Shown: positions 48,190-56,546 of the stretch, in pieces | Layout of the letters: the number at the start of each line of letters is the position of its first letter | Numbering within the stretch: position 1 is the stretch's first letter | Assembly: GCF_023147505.1 (NCBI RefSeq) | Contig: NZ_JAHXPB010000007.1 | Location: forward strand, 1-64,000 | DNA: 64,000 nucleotides | Origin: Brevundimonas sp. EYE_349 | Lineage (GTDB): Bacteria; Pseudomonadota; Alphaproteobacteria; Caulobacterales; Caulobacteraceae | Reading direction: 5' to 3' | Position numbers and translations under genes: made by a program | Notes under the pieces: model-generated | What the model was told of the DNA's origin: nothing | What the model saw: only the letters and a program-made list of their open reading frames with translations | Database searches by the model: none

Positions 48190-48846
48190 CTACTGAATGG
48201 ACGGCGCGGCGTCGTCACCGCCATCGGCGGCGTCGATGCGGAGAAGCGCGGTCAGGGCCTCGGCGCGGGGCATCAGGCCCATGGCCTCCAGCAACGCCTG
48301 TTTTTCGGCGGGTTCGAACGGCAGGGCCATCGACAGACTGTTGACCAGGGCCTCCATCGGCGCGGTCTCGGCCGTCTCCCAGTCGATATCGAGCAGGCGG
48401 TGGGCCATGTAGGCGCGCAGGGCGTCCAGGAAGGCGTGGCGGTCGAAATCCGGCTCGTCGGCCGGCGCCGTCAGATCGGCCTCATAGGCGTCGAACGCCG
48501 CGCGCACCTGGCGATAGGGGGCCTTGGACGGCAGTTCGGCGGCGATACGGAACCGCGAAACCCCCGTCAGGGTGATCAGATACCGGCCGTCGGACGTCTC
48601 GGCGAAGCTGGTGATCCGTCCGGCGCAGCCGACAGACGACAAGGTCGGATGGACCGCCGTGCCGCCGTTGGGCTGGATCAGGCCGATCATCCGATCCCCC
48701 GCCATGGCGTCGTCCACCATGTTCAGATAGCGCGGCTCGAAGATGTTCAGCGGCAACTGGCCGCGCGGCAGCAGGATGGTCCCCCCCAGCGGAAAGACCG
48801 GGATCACCTGCGGCAGATCGAGCGCCCTGACATAGCCCTGCGGCAT
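48190..48846 (-). CDS. Lon N-terminal-like (LON substrate-binding) domain protein
   Basis: This 218-residue protein is a stand-alone LON-N domain: IPVFPLGGTILLPRGQLPLNIFEPRYLNMV at the start, then GCAGRITSFAETSDGRYLITL. There is no AAA or protease domain. It follows the CnoX-like gene after 16 bp and precedes the Trm112-like gene on the same strand, an arrangement common in alphaproteobacteria. Confidence 0.9.
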   Translation of the reverse strand: MPQGYVRALDLPQVIPVFPLGGTILLPRGQLPLNIFEPRYLNMVDDAMAGDRMIGLIQPNGGTAVHPTLSSVGCAGRITSFAETSDGRYLITLTGVSRFRIAAELPSKAPYRQVRAAFDAYEADLTAPADEPDFDRHAFLDALRAYMAHRLLDIDWETAETAPMEALVNSLSMALPFEPAEKQALLEAMGLMPRAEALTALLRIDAADGGDDAAPSIQ

Positions 48847-48862
48847 GAAGCCCTCGATGCGC

Positions 48863-49768
48863 TTACGAAAACAGGATGGACGACAGTCGGCGTCGCCCGT
48901 CCTTGGCGACGTCGGAGGTCAGGCCGGCCGCCTCGAAGATGACCAGCAACTGCTTGCGCGCCGCCTGGTCGTTCCACTCGCGGTCGGCCTTGACGATGTG
49001 AAGCAGATTGTCGACCGCGCCCTTGAAGTCGCCCGCCGCGCTCTGGGCCTCGGCCAGATCGAAGCGGGCCTGATGGTCGTTCGGGTCAGCGGCGACCCGG
49101 GCCTCCAGTTCGGCGGCGGCGCCGGACGGGGCTCTCGCCGCCAGGGCCAGCTGCGCGCGCACGCTCTGGACCGTGGGCTCCTTGGACTCCTGCGGGGCCA
49201 TGGCGATGGTCTGGAGCGCCTGTTCGCGGTCGCCGTCGGCCAGATAGACACGCGCCATGCCGGCGATGGCTTTTTCGTTCTCGGGCTCGATCTGCAGCAC
49301 ATGGGCGAAGGCCTGTGCGGCGCCGCCCAGATCGTTCAGGCCCAGGGATTCTTCGCCCAGCTCCAGCAACTGCGCCGTCTCGGTCGAGCCGCCCTGACCG
49401 CCGGTCAGCTTGTCGATGAAGGCCTTGATCTGGCTGTCGGGGATGGCGCCCTGGAAGCCGTCGACCGGCTGGCCGTTGACGAAGGCATAGACGGTGGGGA
49501 TCGATTGCACCCGCAGTTGACCCGCATAGGCCGGGTTGGCGTCGACATCGATCTTGACCATCTTCACCGCCCCCTTGGCGGCGCGCACGGCCTTTTCCAG
49601 GGCTGGACCCAGCGTCCGGCACGGCCCGCACCAGGTCGCCCAGAAATCGACGATGACCGGCTGATGCTTGGACGCCTCGATGACGTCGGTCATGAAGGAG
49701 GCGTCGGCGCCTTCCTTGATCAGGTCGCCGGCGGCGTCAGGGGTCAGGGTCGGGTCGAGCAGGGTCAT
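48863..49768 (-). CDS. thioredoxin-domain co-chaperone (CnoX/YbbN-like)
   Basis: This 301-residue protein has an N-terminal thioredoxin fold with DFWATWCGPCRTLGP (active WCGPC) near residue 47 and a C-terminal TPR-like helical region (AAQAFAHVLQIEPENEKAIA, then ADPNDHQARFDLAEAQSAAG). This fusion is the CnoX (YbbN) type, which guards proteins against oxidative or chlorine stress and hands them to chaperones. E. coli CnoX has lost one active-site cysteine; this one has both, so it may be redox active. Confidence 0.9.
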   Translation of the reverse strand: MTLLDPTLTPDAAGDLIKEGADASFMTDVIEASKHQPVIVDFWATWCGPCRTLGPALEKAVRAAKGAVKMVKIDVDANPAYAGQLRVQSIPTVYAFVNGQPVDGFQGAIPDSQIKAFIDKLTGGQGGSTETAQLLELGEESLGLNDLGGAAQAFAHVLQIEPENEKAIAGMARVYLADGDREQALQTIAMAPQESKEPTVQSVRAQLALAARAPSGAAAELEARVAADPNDHQARFDLAEAQSAAGDFKGAVDNLLHIVKADREWNDQAARKQLLVIFEAAGLTSDVAKDGRRRLSSILFS

Positions 49769-49972
49769 GGGCGAGGTCCGCGCAAAGATCGGTCAGTATC
49801 AACGGTTCAGATGGCGTCGGGATGCGTCGGCATCAAGCGGCGATTTGGTCGCGCCGGGATTTCAGACGCCCAAACAACCATTCCGGTGAGGCGACTATCC
49901 AGAGTTCTGCAAGGAGTGATGATCCGACCCTATTTCGAGACGACAATGACTGACTTCAAACGATGGAAGACT

Positions 49973-50368
49973 TTATTCGGTTGAGGAGGGCGACTCGGGC
50001 GAGATCACCGCTGCTTGGCGCTCGATAAGCATCCGAAGACCCGCTTGGATCTCTCGCCGGTCCTCAGCCTCAAAAACGCGAACTCGCACGCCGTCCATTC
50101 TCCTGGCCGCGGTAATTTGTTCCGCCGTGGCGAAGATGAAGTGCCCATTGTAGGCGCCAGATATCGGCCCTCCTTCCATCAACCTGGCGCCTTCAAGCCG
50201 AACAGCGCAGCTCTCGAGATTTGGAACATCGCGTCCAACAATGTCGAATCGTGGCTTCTCGTCAGCGCCTTTCAGCATTCGCCAGCAGATGTTCGGACCC
50301 AATGGCGCGGCTCCCTGAGATGAGCAGGCCGCCAAACTCGCCAGCACGATCACGCCGGTCCATTTCAA
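49973..50368 (-). CDS. putative lipoprotein
   Basis: This 131-residue protein has a lipobox (VLASLAAC), then a short domain with GPNICWRMLKGADE and GAYNGHFIFATAEQITAARR. It starts with TTG that overlaps the upstream hydrolase stop (TTGA), so translation is coupled. No family is recognised. Confidence 0.6.
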   Translation of the reverse strand: MKWTGVIVLASLAACSSQGAAPLGPNICWRMLKGADEKPRFDIVGRDVPNLESCAVRLEGARLMEGGPISGAYNGHFIFATAEQITAARRMDGVRVRVFEAEDRREIQAGLRMLIERQAAVISPESPSSTE

Positions 50369-51387
50369 GAGTTTGGGGCCGCGCTGGCGCTCTCAGGGCG
50401 TCTCATCTTCAGAATGTCTCTGACGGCATCGATTACAGCTTCCGGTTCTTCATACTGGATCACGTGGGAGGCGTTCTGAACCATCCGCTGTTCGCCCCGG
50501 GTCGATGAGGCCGCTATTCGCGCGCCGGCCTCTGACCATGCGCGACGCAAACCAATGATCTCAGCCGGCGCCGCACCCTCATTTACTCCGAACTTATTCC
50601 CCGCCGTCAGGACGATCAGCGGCATATCGCCTAACGAGCCTGCCGCAGTCTCCACTTTGCTTACGCCAGTCGGATCAGGCTCGTTTTCCGAAAGAACTGC
50701 TGCCGCCATTTGCCGGCTCCCCAACGGCCCATCTGTCGGCGGAGAGCCGCACTCGATGTAGATGGCGCTTCCGGGCCTCATTTCACCGGCCGCTGTGGCG
50801 CGGATGCATTTCAGCGCCGCAGCCTGCCCCGCCTGATGCGCGCTGGCCCATACTGGTCCGATGCCTGTTAAAGTCTCCAAATTGGCGCCCGGATCAACGA
50901 GGACCAACCCAGCGAAGATTTCCGATCGTTGCGCTATGGCGAGGCGCGCAGAAACTTCGGCGGCCGAATGCGCCACCAAGACGAACGGCCCTGTCTCCAT
51001 AGTGGCGTCTAGCAGTTCGAGTAAGTCGCTGGTGCGCCGGGCGAAGTCGCGTGGCAGCGGGCCGGGATCGCTTCGGCCATAGCCGGCGCGGTCATAGGCG
51101 CTGGCCCGGGTTATCTTAGCGAGACTTGGCTGAACCCGCGCCCAAATGGAAGAATCCAAGCCAAGTCCCGCATCCAAGATGACTGTAGGTTCGCCTGCCC
51201 CGGTGCATTTCAGGTGAAGTCTGCGACCATCAGGCAGGGAGACCATAGCGTCGTCGGTGTCGGTCTCATTACGAACAGCAGGTCTCTCCGAACTCTGCTG
51301 AGGCTCCGCCATTCCGACGGTCATGACCAGAACGATCAAGCTTAGCGTAGCTGGCGCCCAAGTCCGGGCCTGCAGTCTCGAAAACAT
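50365..51387 (-). CDS. exported alpha/beta hydrolase
   Basis: This 340-residue alpha/beta hydrolase has a signal peptide-like start and the conserved strand GRRLHLKCTGAGEPTVILDAGLG, YDRAGYGRSDPG and a late NASHVIQYEEPEAV with the catalytic His. The nucleophile elbow is VAHSAAE instead of GxSxG, with Ala at both Gly positions. The ATG at 51387 has GAGGT upstream. Substrate is unknown. Downstream it is coupled to the lipoprotein gene. Confidence 0.82.
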   Translation of the reverse strand: MFSRLQARTWAPATLSLIVLVMTVGMAEPQQSSERPAVRNETDTDDAMVSLPDGRRLHLKCTGAGEPTVILDAGLGLDSSIWARVQPSLAKITRASAYDRAGYGRSDPGPLPRDFARRTSDLLELLDATMETGPFVLVAHSAAEVSARLAIAQRSEIFAGLVLVDPGANLETLTGIGPVWASAHQAGQAAALKCIRATAAGEMRPGSAIYIECGSPPTDGPLGSRQMAAAVLSENEPDPTGVSKVETAAGSLGDMPLIVLTAGNKFGVNEGAAPAEIIGLRRAWSEAGARIAASSTRGEQRMVQNASHVIQYEEPEAVIDAVRDILKMRRPESASAAPNS

Positions 51388-51551
51388 GGACCTCACCTCA
51401 ACCTGCGAAGGTGCAGTAGGGAGGGAAGCGCGTCGGCTAGTCAACGCCGTTCAAGACGGTCCTTCGGCGTGACGATAACCTATAATCCGTATCCGCTCGA
51501 AGCAGGCCGGACCGTTACGTAGAGAACAGAGTAGCTAAAGTTGCAGATGAA

Positions 51552-51742
51552 GTTCCGAAGCCGAAAATGGGCGGACGGGGCAGCCGATTTCGTCATAGGA
51601 ATCATGAAAAATTAAACGCCCCAAAGTCCACCACCACCGGCTCCCTCTCCAGCAGCGCCAGCACTCGCCGGAACGCCGTCTGATCCAAGGCGGTGGTCGC
51701 CGTATTGGTCAAAGGGTGGAAGTTGACGATGTTCTGCGGCTA
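51552..51742 (-). repeat. copy B of the proX 3' end (direct repeat)
   Basis: Minus-strand codons 51602-51742 read IVNFHPLTNTATTALDQTAFR and on to VVVDFGAFNFS before a stop, the C-terminus of a ProX-type deacylase. It is not joined to any start. About 190 bp, including the DNA past the stop codon, is similar to copy A at 52411-52602 in the same direction. Before the NFHPL codons both copies have CCG-AGAAC-CGT, as expected if both are element/host junctions. Confidence 0.85.
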
Positions 51743-51805
51743 AAACACGGACCAACATGCCGATGAGCGACCATTGGGAGTTCCGACACGGGGTGGATTG
51801 CTGAC

Positions 51806-52348
51806 TTAGCCGTTGGGGGACCTGGTTCGCGCGTAGAAGTGGCTTGGTCCGGCGAGTTCGCCTAGTTGAGGCCGTGCTTCCCAGTTCTCCAAGGTCGCCT
51901 CGTGGCTGAGGCCGGCCTTTCGCAGGACCGCCGCTGACGCGGCGTTGTCAGGATGGCATGTGGCCCATACGCGAAAGATCGGAGGCTGGGCTATCGCCCA
52001 TGCGACCACTGTGCACGCGGCTTCGGTCGCGAAGCCGCGTCCCCAAGAGGCTTCACCGAAGATGTAGCCGAAATCGGCCTTAGGAGGCGATAGCCTCAGT
52101 TCGATCACCCCAAGGAACCGACCAGAGGCTTTCTCAATGACCGCCCAAGGGAAGGACGCCCCCGAAGCCCACTGGCTTTCGCACCGCTCCGCGAAGGCAA
52201 GGCTGGCGGCGACATTGCAGTGGCGTGGGAAAGGCATGAAGCGCGTCGATGGGACGGCGCTGGCGTAGCCGAAAATATCCCCGGCATCCGATCGCCGCAC
52301 GGGGCGAAGTCGCAATCGCTCGGTCTCTAACGTTTCCGGTGGCCGCAT
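51806..52348 (-). CDS. GNAT (RimJ/RimL-like) acetyltransferase
   Basis: This 180-residue GNAT begins ETERLRLRPVRRSDAGDIFG and has the acetyl-CoA loop FGEASWGRGFATEA, then NAASAAVLRKAGL. Such proteins acetylate ribosomal or other N-termini, or small molecules. It lies between two direct copies of the proX 3' end, so it looks like cargo. The start is placed at 52348 by the family's N-terminus. Confidence 0.85.
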   Translation of the reverse strand: MRPPETLETERLRLRPVRRSDAGDIFGYASAVPSTRFMPFPRHCNVAASLAFAERCESQWASGASFPWAVIEKASGRFLGVIELRLSPPKADFGYIFGEASWGRGFATEAACTVVAWAIAQPPIFRVWATCHPDNAASAAVLRKAGLSHEATLENWEARPQLGELAGPSHFYARTRSPNG

Positions 52349-52410
52349 CCTTCGACGATAGGGCTGGCTCTGAAAGTCCGCAACGGGTCGAACGAGGCAG
52401 TAGGCATGCA

Positions 52411-52602
52411 GTCCCGAAGCCGACATTCGGCGGGCGTGGCAGCGGGGTCCGTCACAGGAGTCATGAACAGTTCAATGCGCTAAAGTCCGCCACCAGCGGC
52501 TCGCGCCCCAGCAGGGCCAGCAGACGGCGAAACGCGCCTTGCTCCAGCGCGGTCGTGGCCGTGTTCGCCAATGGGTGGAAGTTGACGGTGTTCTTCGGTT
52601 AT
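52411..52602 (-). repeat. copy A of the proX 3' end (attachment-site half)
   Basis: Minus-strand codons 52461-52587 read [20 protein letters not shown] and on to [11 protein letters not shown] then stop. Joined at CGT (52585-52587) to CGT at 59565-59567 it restores proX in frame. It is a direct, diverged repeat of copy B at 51552-51742. Confidence 0.9.
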
Positions 52603-52884
52603 TACATGACTCGAATCCATTGAAGGCCTTAGGCCACAGTCCGAGGGCGCCTAGGTCAGAGCGCGGCAGGATGTGCGAGTCCTCCCCGCCCAGCGCTCCA
52701 ACGTAATGATACAATGTAACAGTAATTCGATCCGGACCCGCTTGGCGCCGGGTCGAAAATTGCGAAGGGCACCCCCGTCAAGGGTCCCTCCGATCGGATA
52801 AATTTTCGCCCCCCGCCCTGGGGGGCGCCGGTCAGAACAGTAGGGCGAGCACCGCGACGGCGAGAAGGAGTTGAAGGAAGCGGA

Positions 52885-53571
52885 TCACGCCGCCGCCTCG
52901 GTCGGAAGCCGGTTCAGAATTCGCGCGACCGTCGCCGATTGCCATTCCCCGCCCCGCGCCGTCCGCTCGCCTCGCGCGTTGAGCGCCTGGGCGATGGCGC
53001 GAGTGGTGGTGACGCCCTGGGCTTGAAGCGCCGCGATGATCGGCGCCAGCCGCAGGGCGAAGGCGTCGGCGGCCTCGCGCTGGACCGCCGCGCCTTTGGC
53101 GGACGCTTCGCCCAAGTTGGTTCGGTTCCCCAGCGGTTCGCCCCGCGCTCTCTTGGCGGCGAGGGCCGCGCGGGTGCGGGCGCCGATCAGGTGGCGTTCC
53201 TTTTCAGCAAGGGCGGCGTAGACGTGCAACATGAACGGGTCGGCGTCGGCACCAAGTTCGGCGACGATGAAGGGAACGCGTTGGGCCATCAGGCCAGCGA
53301 TGAAAGCCACGTCACGGCTCAGGCGGTCCAGCTTAGCGACGCAGACGGAAGCCTTGGCCTTCCGCGCCATCGCCAGCGCGTCGCGCAACATGGGGCGGCG
53401 GTCCAGGGCGTCGGCACCTTTGCCGGTCTCGACCTCAATGAACTCGCCTATGATTGTCAGGCACTCGCGCGCGGCGAAGGCGGTGACGGCTTCCCGCTGG
53501 GCGTCCAGGCCCAGGCCGGAACGCCCCTGGGAGGCCGTCGAAACTCTGAGATATGCGACCACTTCGCCCAT
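52885..53571 (-). CDS. second small serine recombinase (resolvase-like)
   Basis: This 228-residue protein has catalytic Ser in [45 protein letters not shown] and [20 protein letters not shown] as the long helix, then a C-terminal segment with [16 protein letters not shown] as HTH. GGAGG precedes the ATG at 53571; an earlier start lacks one. The role next to the large integrase could be dimer resolution or excision. Confidence 0.92.
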   Translation of the reverse strand: MGEVVAYLRVSTASQGRSGLGLDAQREAVTAFAARECLTIIGEFIEVETGKGADALDRRPMLRDALAMARKAKASVCVAKLDRLSRDVAFIAGLMAQRVPFIVAELGADADPFMLHVYAALAEKERHLIGARTRAALAAKRARGEPLGNRTNLGEASAKGAAVQREAADAFALRLAPIIAALQAQGVTTTRAIAQALNARGERTARGGEWQSATVARILNRLPTEAAA

Positions 53572-53603
53572 GCCGGAACCTCCGTTCGCTGTCTGCAACA
53601 ACA

Positions 53604-53619
53604 CCATACCAACGTATGG
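53604..53619. promoter_or_regulatory. palindrome upstream of the small recombinase
   Basis: CCATAC-CAAC-GTATGG is a perfect 6-bp-arm palindrome, extended imperfectly on both sides (ACA / GGTGT), about 35 bp before the recombinase start. It may be an operator or a resolution site. Confidence 0.5.
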
Positions 53620-53715
53620 AGGTGTGGCAACCGGAGAAGGTGGTTAACCGTTGATCCGATACCGCCACGGTTCTACATCTACCGGAGAGACAGAAGCCAA
53701 TTCGGGGTTGTGGTC

Positions 53716-53913
53716 ATGATCTGGGCTCTAGCGGTCGTCTGCTACGGCGGCGCAGCCGCGTGTTGGCTAATGGCCGTGGCGCCGCTCCCCGGCGGGGAGG
53801 AACCGGCGGCCCGCGTCCATCGTCTCGCCCGCTGGGGCCGGTTTGGCGCCCTGGGGATGGCGGCGGGGACGTTGTTTCAGGTCTTGGCGATGATCGGATT
53901 CAGCGCCGGTTGA
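53716..53913 (+). CDS. small membrane protein
   Basis: This 65-residue protein has two hydrophobic segments (IWALAVVCYGGAAACWLMAV and ALGMAAGTLFQVLAMIGF) around a short charged loop. It is one of the few plus-strand genes in the element and its end overlaps the end of the XRE gene by 14 bp. Function is unknown. Confidence 0.55.
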   Translation: MIWALAVVCYGGAAACWLMAVAPLPGGEEPAARVHRLARWGRFGALGMAAGTLFQVLAMIGFSAG

Positions 53914-54232
53914 GGCCGCGCGCCAGCGTGAGGAAAGCCTCGCGCTGGGCTGGCGTCAGGGTCAACCACTCGATCAGCAGGGCGCGGGCGCCGGGCAGGT
54001 CGGCATCCATGGCGGGCTCGCCCAGCAATTCGCTGGCGGTGGTGTCCAGGGCTTCAGCGATCCTTGCCAGCGTCGAGGCGGCGATGCGGTTCTTGCCGTT
54101 CTCGTATTTTTGAATCTGTTGGAACGTCACGCCCACGGCCTTGCCAAGCTGGGCTTGCGTGATCCTCCGGCCCTCGCGAGCGGCGCGCACGGCGGCGCCT
54201 AGCTGAACGTCAAAGTCGGCGGCGGTGGTCAT
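53900..54232 (-). CDS. XRE-family repressor-like regulator
   Basis: This 110-residue protein has the helix-turn-helix ITQAQLGKAVGVTFQQIQKYENG, the classic Cro/CI-type signature, then a helical tail. It is a good candidate for the element's master repressor. The start at 54232 gives a typical N-terminus; GTG at 54319 would add 29 residues read from the flank of the repeat region. Confidence 0.85.
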   Translation of the reverse strand: MTTAADFDVQLGAAVRAAREGRRITQAQLGKAVGVTFQQIQKYENGKNRIAASTLARIAEALDTTASELLGEPAMDADLPGARALLIEWLTLTPAQREAFLTLARGLNRR

Positions 54233-54332
54233 GGATCGACCGTTGCCGTTGAAGGCGGGTTCGGTCAAGTCGGCAGGCGTCAAGGCGGCCCGGCCCCGCA
54301 TCGGCGCGTACACGACCACCGCCGGGGGCGCC

Positions 54333-54535
54333 GGGTCAGGGGACCAGGGGGACCAGGGTCAAAATGGCCGGTCTGGAGATTCACCCGGATTCAGGCCCTT
54401 TTTGCCCTGATTTCATTTTTTACTGAATCTACCCTGGTCCCCCTGGTCTCCCTGACCCGGCTAAGGATTCCGGGGGCTAACGGGGCCAGGGTAGCGGGGG
54501 ATTGGGTCAGGGAGGCGGTGGTCTTATCCTGACCC
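54333..54535. repeat. inverted-repeat region, candidate replication origin
   Basis: Arm 54333-54359 (GGGTCAGGGGACCAGGGGG...) recurs as a near-perfect inverse at 54431-54458 with one base indel. The 71-nt loop between is AT-richer (ATTTCATTTTTTACTGAATC) and holds TCAGG/CCTGA pairs. Two more copies of the motif lie at 54504 (GGGTCAGGGA) and 54528 (CCTGACCC). It sits between the helicase stop and the XRE start. Direct and inverted iterons next to a primase/helicase gene and an AT-rich patch are what one expects of an origin; it may also end the helicase transcript. Confidence 0.6.
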
Positions 54536-54536
54536 G

Positions 54537-56066
54537 TTAGGCGGCCTGGGCGGTGGTCAGGGCCGCGACATCATCCGGCGCGGTGACGCCGCCGATGTCC
54601 TCCAGCCGCAATCCCGTCCGGGCCTGGGCAAACGTGGCGCGGCAGGCCTCCAGGGCAGGGAAGCGGAAGCGCTGGACGCGCTCGCCGCCTTCCTTCGTCC
54701 GGATGCCAAGAGCGCCTTGTTCGGCCAAGAACTTGCCGACGACGGCAGGGCTGGGCGGGCGGCCGCTATAGTCGCGGGCGTAGGAGGCCGCCGACGCCAT
54801 GACCACCGACTTGAGCGGCTGGAACGGCCGCGCCGTGTAGCTGACGCCCACCTTGGCCTGAGCCTTCACGGCGTCGGCTTCCGCTTCGTCCCAATCGTCC
54901 CAGCCGACCGGCTCCGACCCTTCCGGCGCCTGAGCAAAAACGAGTTCGCCCGCCTCCAGCACGTCGGCCCACCAACGGTCCAGGCCGGTCATGGACGCCC
55001 GGATTTGCGTGGACAGGACCGCCGTGCGCGGCGGCGACGTGAAGTCCACGCCGGAGATGTCGCGAGTCTTCAGGTCGTGGAGGAGCCGCCCGTATCCGCC
55101 CGCCTCCATCTGGCGCTTCATAGCCTTGAAGAAAGTACCATCCTGCTGGCGCCCATTGCCGCAGCGGAACGCGAAATAGCGGCGTTCGCCCTGGGTTCCA
55201 GCAGTCAGAAAGTGGTCGTTGTTGCTGGTGAAGACAAAGTTCGCTCGGTTCGGCACAAGGATCGGATCAACGCCCTTGTTTTCCAGCAACACGTCACCAC
55301 CGCTCAAGAGGTTCTTGAGCGTCGCGACGTGACGCGGATCGCGGGGATTGAAGGCTTCTTCAACCCGCCCCAGGATGCACTTTCCCAGAGGTGCGTTGAA
55401 CTTTCCGAGCAGCGATTCCGGCGTCGTGAACGCAGGCGAATAACGCTTCCCAATGATTTCGGCCAACACGTCCGAAACGACACTCTTGCCGCTTCCCATG
55501 TCACCGACGACCGCCAGCGCCCAACCAATGGGCTTGCCCGGAAACTGGATCACGTGGGCCATCCAATCTTGCACAGTCTTGAAGGTCGTGGCGTCACCGT
55601 TGCAGTAGTTCTGTTCGAGGTGCTCATAGAACATGGAGCAACTCCCCAGCGGGTTCACCTTCACGGCGAAGCCGCCGAACAGATTCAGGCGCCAGCGCGT
55701 TTCGTCACCGCGTTGATATTCGTGGCGCGGGTCGCACTTGTTCGCGTAGAACAGCGCCGGATCGAAGATCAATTCGTCGTAGCGACGGCGGTCCGGGTGC
55801 CGCAGCCACCACTTTGCAGCGTCCTCCCACTTGCCACAATTGTTCAGGACGTAGCGCCCCGCGTGATCTGCGATGAAGTTGGCGCGCGTTCGAAACGCCA
55901 TCTCCGGCCGCTGGAGCATATCGGCGTAGCGAAGATCATTGCCGACGCTGACCTGACCCGAGATGGTGTTGAAGAAGTTGAGGTTATCCTTCTGCGACTG
56001 AATAATTTCGCGTTCGGTCGGCTTGTTCTTGTCCTTTTGGACGTTCGTGTTAGTATTCTTTGACAT
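54537..56066 (-). CDS. SF3-type primase/helicase-like replication protein
   Basis: This 509-residue protein has the P-loop GDMGSGKSVVSDVLAEIIG near residue 190, then VEEAFNPRDPRHVATLKNLL and NRANFVFTSNNDHFL (motif C with the sensor Asn), the layout of superfamily 3 helicases in phages and satellites (DUF5906-like). The N-terminal part is Asn/Lys-rich and then helical. No clear primase catalytic motif is seen, so primase activity is not claimed. It is the best candidate for the initiator/replicative helicase of the element. Confidence 0.85.
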   Translation of the reverse strand: MSKNTNTNVQKDKNKPTEREIIQSQKDNLNFFNTISGQVSVGNDLRYADMLQRPEMAFRTRANFIADHAGRYVLNNCGKWEDAAKWWLRHPDRRRYDELIFDPALFYANKCDPRHEYQRGDETRWRLNLFGGFAVKVNPLGSCSMFYEHLEQNYCNGDATTFKTVQDWMAHVIQFPGKPIGWALAVVGDMGSGKSVVSDVLAEIIGKRYSPAFTTPESLLGKFNAPLGKCILGRVEEAFNPRDPRHVATLKNLLSGGDVLLENKGVDPILVPNRANFVFTSNNDHFLTAGTQGERRYFAFRCGNGRQQDGTFFKAMKRQMEAGGYGRLLHDLKTRDISGVDFTSPPRTAVLSTQIRASMTGLDRWWADVLEAGELVFAQAPEGSEPVGWDDWDEAEADAVKAQAKVGVSYTARPFQPLKSVVMASAASYARDYSGRPPSPAVVGKFLAEQGALGIRTKEGGERVQRFRFPALEACRATFAQARTGLRLEDIGGVTAPDDVAALTTAQAA

Positions 56067-56345
56067 ACGTTAGCCTTCGCCCGTCGCCGTTTCCTCCGGC
56101 GGCGGGCGTTCTTGTTTTGGGATTAAAGGGCTAATGCTAATTGGACGCCCGGCGTCATCTCGACGTTGGGGCGTCATCTAACGCGCGGCTAAAAAGATAC
56201 ACCGCGTCTTCTAACTGGCGACCGTCGTAACCGCCGCTGGGGGCGTCGTGGGCGCCCTTGGGGTAATCCTCTCACAGATCGGGAAGCCTGCAAGAACTGC
56301 CTGAAAGAATCCCCTGGGGGTTGATGTCGGCGGCTGGCCCCCGTG
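56067..56345. other. gene-free leader before the helicase gene
   Basis: It holds a hairpin (GCCCGTCGCCG / CGGCGGGC near 56073-56107), two copies of GGCGTCATCT 19 bp apart (56151 and 56170), and GCTAAT twice. GGGGCGTCATC recurs in the hairpin at 57711-57757. These may be regulator sites or a promoter region for the helicase gene. Confidence 0.4.
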
Positions 56346-56546
56346 TCAGGGAGCGGGCTGGGCGGGGGTGCCCCAGGGCGCGGCGGGCTCGCCGTCGAAG
56401 GTTTCAATCAGCGGCACCGGCGGCGGCCGGTGCGGCGTAGGTATCGACAGCGGGCGCGGCGTCGGGATGGTCAAGCCAGCGCCAGGGAAGCGGCGGCGCG
56501 GGAACCGCCGCTTCCGGCCGGTCGGGGTGGGCGCGCGCTCACACAT
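56346..56546 (-). CDS. small Pro/Arg-rich protein
   Basis: This 66-residue frame reads MCERAPTPTGRKRRFPRRRF followed by a Pro-rich stretch (SIPTPHRPPPVPLIETFDGE). It starts within the stop of the gene before it (TAATG), which supports real translation. No family is recognised. Confidence 0.5.
   Translation of the reverse strand: MCERAPTPTGRKRRFPRRRFPGAGLTIPTPRPLSIPTPHRPPPVPLIETFDGEPAAPWGTPAQPAP

Noticed and set aside
54717..56063. 448-codon open frame on the plus strand
   Set aside because: It is antisense to the SF3-type helicase, which has Walker and sensor motifs; no start signal or motif on the plus strand.
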